Positions 58,836 through 64,000 of a DNA stretch of 64,000 nucleotides are shown piece by piece (position 1 is the stretch's first letter; the number at the start of each line of letters is the position of its first letter). The stretch is from positions 80,132,142 through 80,196,141 of the forward strand of contig CM049306.1 in assembly GCA_026874595.1 (NCBI GenBank). Direction: 5' to 3'. This stretch comes from Sipunculus nudus (Eukaryota > Annelida > Sipuncula > Golfingiida > Sipunculidae). The position numbers and the translations under genes are program-made. A model generated the notes under the pieces. It did no database searches, was not told the origin of the DNA, and saw only the letters and a list, made by a program, of their open reading frames with translations.

Positions 58836-61800
58836 TCACAACATGCAACGCAATATGCATTCAGATTCGTACAATACACTTAAATTTGTTTGTTTTCCAT
58901 ATTTTGTTTTGCTTATACATAGCTTCGCAATAAGAATCATTTCATTTATCTGAGCCAGCTTTTGTTTCGAAAATCCTGACGTATATCCTAGAACCACTTG
59001 TTCCTCAGTCATTTTGATGTTATCTCCTATTCTATTCTGAATAATGTTTTCAACTCTATTCCAGAACTGTCTTAGCTCTCTACATTGCCAGAAAAAATGT
59101 TCTACATATTCTGTTTCTCCACATACAGGACACTTATTAGTGTCATATTTACCCATTTTGTGTAACAATATTCTAGTAGGCCAAATATTGTGTAATATTT
59201 TCCACTGAATCATTTTCAATCTTATTTCATTTGTACAGCTATAAATCATCTTCCAGTGTTCTGTTGAGAACTGACAAGCAGGATATTTTCTCGTCCAAAA
59301 TTTTGCAGGGTATATTTGTTCTACGCGTACCTTTTCAGTAACTATACCACGGAGTTGCTTTGTGTCATATTTTTCTATATAAACATTATTTAAAAGGATT
59401 TTTTTCTGTTCCCTAATTTCTATAGTCCCCTTTGCAAGAAAGTTTTTTACCGCTGTATACACTACATTATACTCTATTATTCTACCCGGAGTGCTTCCTA
59501 ATACTTCTACTATACTTTCATATGATCGCACATTGTTGTTCACTATCATGTCATTTACATATATTATACCTTTTTCTATCCAGTTTTCAAAGAAGATTGG
59601 TTTGCCTGCACAAAGAACAAGTTTATTATTCCATAAAACACTTGATCCTGAGACTGCCTTAAATTCACTGTTCAAATTTAGAAAGTTGATTAAAATATAT
59701 TTGTAAAAATCTGAAGTTATGTAGGAACCCCCTTTCAAGGTATCAGGATGTATATCACTCTCGAAAACACTTAATCCGTTTCCTAACTTAGAATAATGAA
59801 ACTATGCTATATTTTTCCAAATATCCTCAGACTCACTTGCTAACATTTTTACCCATTTTAATGCGATAGCTTTTTGCATATCATGTACATCAATCATTTC
59901 TAATCCTCCCATTTCATAATCAGACTTCAAAATTATTCTTCTTATTTTCTCACAAGATCTTTTCCCACTACCTCCTCTTCTCCATATGAAATTATATAAT
60001 ATTCCATTTATCCGTTTTATAAACTTATTTGGCATCAACAAGGATTGCATTGGGTATATCAATTGCGATAACAGATAGGTTTTTGTTATGATTATTTTGC
60101 CAAAGATGGTGAGGCTTCTACGTTCCCATTTATTAATTTCTTTTAGCATCTTGTTTATTCTGATTTCCCAGTTATTATCTATTTTTGCCGCAGGAGTATC
60201 ACTCCTGAATTGAATTCCCAAAATATTCATTTTGTTATCAGGATATAGTTTCCACCTAAAATTTCCAACCCTTGTCTGATTTTCTCTACATGCACCTATC
60301 CACATTGCTTCCGACTTGTGTTCATTCAATTGTAATCCTGAAATATTTGAAAAATCTTTGATTAGTCGTAAGGCTTCATTTATATCATTTTGATCATGCA
60401 CAAACAAAGTTGTGTCGTCTGCATATTGGGCTATCTTGAGTGTTCTTGGAGGATTAGTACTTATGGGCAGCTCAAATCCTTTAAAATTTTGACTTTGTCT
60501 TATTTTACATGCTAGAATTTCTACCCCTAATACAAATGCCAATGGAGAAAACGGACAGCCTTGCCTGACACCCCTTTCAACCGGGAACCACCTGGATAGC
60601 CAACCGTTATATAATATGCAGTTTTCGGTGTTACTATTTAGAACATTGAACCAACGCAAAAATTCTGATCCAAACCCGAAGGTTTTAAATGCTTCGCCAA
60701 TGAATTGTTTTGAGATTGTATCGAAAGCCGCTTTAAAATCTAGCGCGACTACTGCGCCTTTTTTATCATTTTTGTGGGCATAAGTAATAACGTCATCTAT
60801 TAGTCTTATCGTGGTAGCAATATTCCGTCCCTTAATAAATCCAGCTTGATCTGTATTTATGGCTTCTAATATAACTCTCTGCAAACGCGTAGCGAGAACT
60901 TTTGCTAAAAGTTTATAATCTGTATTAGTTAAAGTTATTGGTCGCCAATTGCGCAACTCGTTTTTTGGCAAGTTCTTTCCTTTGTGTATTAATTTTATTA
61001 CTCCTCTGGCCTGTATTCTTGATAACTTTCCCTGCCTAAAAGATTCATTGAAAGCGTCAGTTACTAACGTTCGTAATTTTACCCAAAACAGTTTTTAAAC
61101 TTCTGTTGTCAATCCATCTAAACCTGGACTGGATCCATTTTTCATTTGCTTTAACGCATTACCAACTTCTTCTGGTGACATTAACCCCTCACATTTCTGT
61201 AGATTTCTCCCAGATATTTTCGGTATTTTAACGCCAGAAATAAACGTATCAAATACCTTTTTATTGAAGCTAGTCTTTGCTTTGTACTGGTTCCGGTAAA
61301 AAAAGTATTGCTCATTCCTAATTTCATCTTGGTTTAAGGTTTCAGAGCCGTTATGTGTTTTTAGCGATGGTATAAAATTTTGGGCGGCCCTCTGTTTTTC
61401 CAGCGATAAAAAATATTTATTATTCTTCTCGCCCTCTTCAATCCATTTAACGCGCGCTCGAATTTGAGCACTTCGAGCTTCTTGGATATGTTTTATTTCT
61501 AACAATTTTTTAATTTTAATCATTTTTTTAATATTTTCCTTATTATCAGGAGTAGTCGCTACTTGACGCTCCAGATCATCTAGTGAACAGTTTAAAAGTT
61601 TTATTTCATTTTTATTTTTTATTGCTTTGGCTTTGCTGTAGTTCCAAGCAACCGTTTTTATCTCAAGCTTACACAAGTCCCATTTTCTTAATGGATCTAT
61701 ATTAGCCGTATTGTAATGAGAAATGAAGGATTCTAACTTATCATTCATCAAATCTAAGAATTTTTTATCATGCAATAATGAGTTATTAAACTTCCAATAT

Positions 61801-62552
61801 GATGGTCCTCTTTCAATTCGTATCGCATTTATTTCAAGTATTACGGCTCTATGGTCCGTACATGGGTACGACGTAATATTTATGTCTTTCATATTTTCTA
61901 TTGCAAAAGCATTTCCGAATATATAATCCAGGCGTCGAGCTTTAAAAGGCTGCAATTTAGACCAAGTGTATTCCTTGATACTGTGATGGGAGATCCGCCA
62001 TAGATCATGAAGGCCTGCAGTATTCATAAAAGATTTAAATGCCTGAACTTCGTTATTGTTATGTGGGTTTCCTGAAATGATGTCCAGTTTGTTATCTAAC
62101 ACTGTGTTAAAATCTCCCATTACTAGTAAAAAGTCTTCAACACTACCTTCACATTTTCTGATAACTTTTGAAAGATTCTGTAAAAACGTAATTTTTTCGG
62201 TCTTATTACATGGGGCATATACATTGCAAATCCGGTAAAGTTTGTCATGAAATACAAAAGATATGACTATTACCCTATCCTGACATAACTCCACTTTGAT
62301 TCCACCTACTAGGGAACTGAAATTTTTACTAATTAATATAGAAACCCCTCTGCTATGATTTGTACCATGTGCATGATACATTTTACCTTTCCATTCAAGC
62401 TCTACCTGCTTTACTATATTTTCATCAAGATAGGTCTCCTGTATACATGCTACGTGTATTCTGTCCTTGCACAGTTTATTAAAAATAGCTCTACGTCTAG
62501 TTTTGTTTCGGATGCCATGACAATTCAGGCTAGCTACCCGTAAATTGTCCAT
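58836..62552 (-). pseudogene. LINE ORF2 (endonuclease-reverse transcriptase) with two in-frame stops
   Basis: One continuous frame of 1,239 codons from ATG 62552. Residues 1-240 are an APE-type endonuclease (SLNCHGIRN, IQETYL, GDFN, CTDHRAV). The RT follows with WRPITLTNTDYKLLAKVLA, DFKAAFDTIS, RQGCPFSPLA and the catalytic YADD at 60414-60425 (residues 710-713). The C-terminal zinc motif CPVCG...HFFWQC (C-x2-C-x7-H-x4-C) starts at residue 1141. Stops: TAA at 61095-61097 (codon 486), just before the RT, and TAG at 59802-59804 (codon 917), after the RT core. Reading is open on both sides in the same frame, so these are point nonsense mutations. The copy cannot make full ORF2p. Confidence 0.94.
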
Positions 62553-62650
62553 AAATAGCAAACAGTATTATCCGTAACCGATTGCGTAGTCCGGGGGCAT
62601 TTCCATGCCTCATCAGCGAGGAACACAGTCCGAGCTAGGGGGCGCTGTCG

Positions 62651-63688
62651 TCATGAGAAGGTTGTTTGGTCCCGATCCGACACTTGAAGCCTTTTCTGTT
62701 CTTGGCTGGTATTCACCGGGGACGTTGATGCTTTTCGTTTGTTCTTTTCGTTTGTATCTTTTGCTTGACTCAGGAATTTTGTCAATGGAGTTTCGCCGGG
62801 GTTGCTAATCCTGGAGAGGGAAGAGGACCTCGGTCTCATTCGGGATGACTTAGCGTGGCCTCCGAGCCCTGGTCTTTGCGGTTTTGCATTACCATTGTCG
62901 TTAACCGAGTGTACTGCTGGCGTATCCATGGCTATATCCCCATTTGCGGTTTCCCTGGGTCGCTTGCTTTCAAGGGAACATTGAGGATCACCGGATCTGT
63001 GACCGTCTAGTCTGCATATTTTGCACCGAATCGGTCTGGTACACTCTGCCTTACGGTGCCCCTTTTCAAGACAATTATTGCAAGTTACTTCTGCCATTTT
63101 GTCTTTCTTTCTTTGTTCTTTGTGGTAAATGGTGGCTTCAAAAAGTCCCATCGTGACAGTTTTTGGTAAGGGCTGCTTTGGAATTGTGATATAGACAATA
63201 CGTCTCCCCGTTTTCCATCTTGTCAGTTTTCCGGCTTCATCTCTGTCACACTCGTATATGACTTTTGATCTTATCACGCAACCCAGGTTAACCAAAGCAT
63301 TTTCAGTCTCAATATTTGCGTAAGATAACGGTATATTGTCAATGATCACTTTTGTTGTATCTTGTTGCTCTTGGCCATTTTCATTTTGCACAATAAACGG
63401 ATTTTGAGCATGAGGCAAAAGTACTACCCCACGAATCTGAAACCCGTTTATAAGCATGTCCGCCCTTGCTTCATCACTTTTTGGATAGATGCGCCACACT
63501 CCGCGTATGCGTTGTGCTCCATCTATTGAACCATATCCAGTCACACATTCAGCAGCTGCACATAGTTCCCTGGTGGATACATGATTCTCAAGGGCCTGGG
63601 GTATATCCTTAACTCTTACGAAGACAGGTTGGACGGATACTGAATTAGTATGGTTTCTCTCCGGGGTGGCCAATGGAACGGCTGCCAT
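62651..63688 (-). CDS. LINE ORF1, nucleic-acid-binding protein with zinc knuckles
   Basis: 345 aa from ATG 63688, uninterrupted. The N-terminal two thirds look like an RNA-binding fold (VTMGLFEATIYHK, KVIYECDRDE). Two zinc knuckles follow: CNNCLEKGHRKAEC (C-x2-C-x4-H-x4-C) and CKICRLDGHRSGDPQC (C-x2-C-x4-H-x6-C). The end is basic and Ser-rich (about 90 residues). Such ORF1 proteins coat the element RNA. The intact frame contrasts with the broken ORF2. Confidence 0.92.
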   Translation of the reverse strand: MAAVPLATPERNHTNSVSVQPVFVRVKDIPQALENHVSTRELCAAAECVTGYGSIDGAQRIRGVWRIYPKSDEARADMLINGFQIRGVVLLPHAQNPFIVQNENGQEQQDTTKVIIDNIPLSYANIETENALVNLGCVIRSKVIYECDRDEAGKLTRWKTGRRIVYITIPKQPLPKTVTMGLFEATIYHKEQRKKDKMAEVTCNNCLEKGHRKAECTRPIRCKICRLDGHRSGDPQCSLESKRPRETANGDIAMDTPAVHSVNDNGNAKPQRPGLGGHAKSSRMRPRSSSLSRISNPGETPLTKFLSQAKDTNEKNKRKASTSPVNTSQEQKRLQVSDRDQTTFS

Positions 63689-63915
63689 TGTTGACCACTT
63701 TCACGACTTTCAGTCGCAGTAGTTTTTGGGGCCAAAATCAGGTATACAGATCACAAAAATCGATCTCACCTTTTGTGCACTGGAAGCTCTATTGTCGTAA
63801 TTTGTCCTCAATATGTACTCAGGAGCTTATCCAGTATATTCACACAATAATATCCACTTGTTTGCGGAGCTGATATCTAAAGCGACCGGTCGGGTGCTGA
63901 TACCTGTATTTTGGG
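63689..63915 (-). promoter_or_regulatory. LINE 5' UTR, presumed internal promoter
   Basis: 227 bp between the target duplication and the ORF1 ATG. Full-length LINEs carry their promoter here (family knowledge); no specific motif is identified. Confidence 0.5.
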
Positions 63916-63930
63916 TGCGGTTGGCTTTTT
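63916..63930. repeat. target-site duplication, LINE 5' side
   Basis: Exact copy of 58720-58734. The element starts right next to it on the minus strand. Confidence 0.92.
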
Positions 63931-64000
63931 AGTTGGCGAGGGTTTCAGATTTACGATATAAGTATTAGGGCAGTTATCGCGAAAATGATACCTTTGAGAA

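Larger units (their letters stand above)
58735..63915 (-). mobile_element. near-full-length L1/Tx1-type LINE
   Basis: A 5.2-kb non-LTR retrotransposon with a 5' UTR (63689-63915), ORF1, a 98-bp spacer, ORF2, a short 3' UTR and an A-rich tail (T runs on the plus strand, 58730-58753 and 58774-58791). A perfect 15-bp duplication bounds it. The nick on the insertion strand falls at GGCTTTTT|AG, close to the TTTT|AA preference of L1-type endonucleases (established for L1). There are no frameshifts and only two nonsense codons, so it is young. It lies in what should be a 5' intron of the receptor gene, in the same orientation as that gene. Confidence 0.95.

Noticed and set aside
59802-60971. Three separate genes in the LINE ORF2 region
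   Set aside because: All pieces share one frame; only two nonsense codons separate them, so they are one broken ORF2.

Overview
The window reads as animal nuclear DNA: AT-rich, intron-rich, full of (TA)n, (CT)n and poly-G tracts, with split genes obeying GT-AG rules. The gene set (an ionotropic glutamate receptor with an amino-terminal domain, decayed aldo-keto reductases, an L1/Tx1-type LINE, tRNA-derived SINE pieces, pogo-like MITEs) points to an invertebrate. A mollusc or another lophotrochozoan is my best guess, by inference only; no marker gene settles it.

Layout. 1.0-3.0 kb: a decayed aldo-keto reductase (AKR) copy, minus strand. 8.4-15.3 kb: a complete nine-exon plus-strand gene for a predicted secreted, GPI-anchored protein built from two copies of an eight-cysteine domain that I do not recognise. 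18.9-20.3 kb: a frameshifted reverse-transcriptase fragment. 21-27 kb: SINE pieces and tandem-monomer repeats. 27.9-35.5 kb: a second, larger AKR pseudogene (minus) with repeats and a MITE in its introns. 37.8-43.6 kb: a complete three-exon plus-strand gene for a BTB-NPH3 protein, an architecture known mainly as the land-plant NPH3/RPT2 family. 47.7-58.0 kb: the 3' eleven coding exons of an ionotropic glutamate receptor (minus), with the 5' end outside the window. 58.7-63.9 kb: a near-intact L1/Tx1-type LINE (minus), flanked by a 15-bp target-site duplication, in what should be a 5' intron of the receptor.

The three live-looking genes were reconstructed by hand from ORFs plus splice sites. 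In each, exon phases join without conflict: the cysteine-rich gene sums to 822 nt, the BTB-NPH3 gene to 1,788 nt and the visible receptor exons to 2,124 nt, all divisible by three. They do not look like a pathway; they are neighbours in a repeat-rich region.

The most notable items are the animal BTB-NPH3 gene and the duplicated eight-cysteine GPI protein. Next are a repeat family whose 3' hairpin covaries between two copies, the receptor's NMDA/delta-like aspartate in the ligand site, and the structured tail of the LINE.
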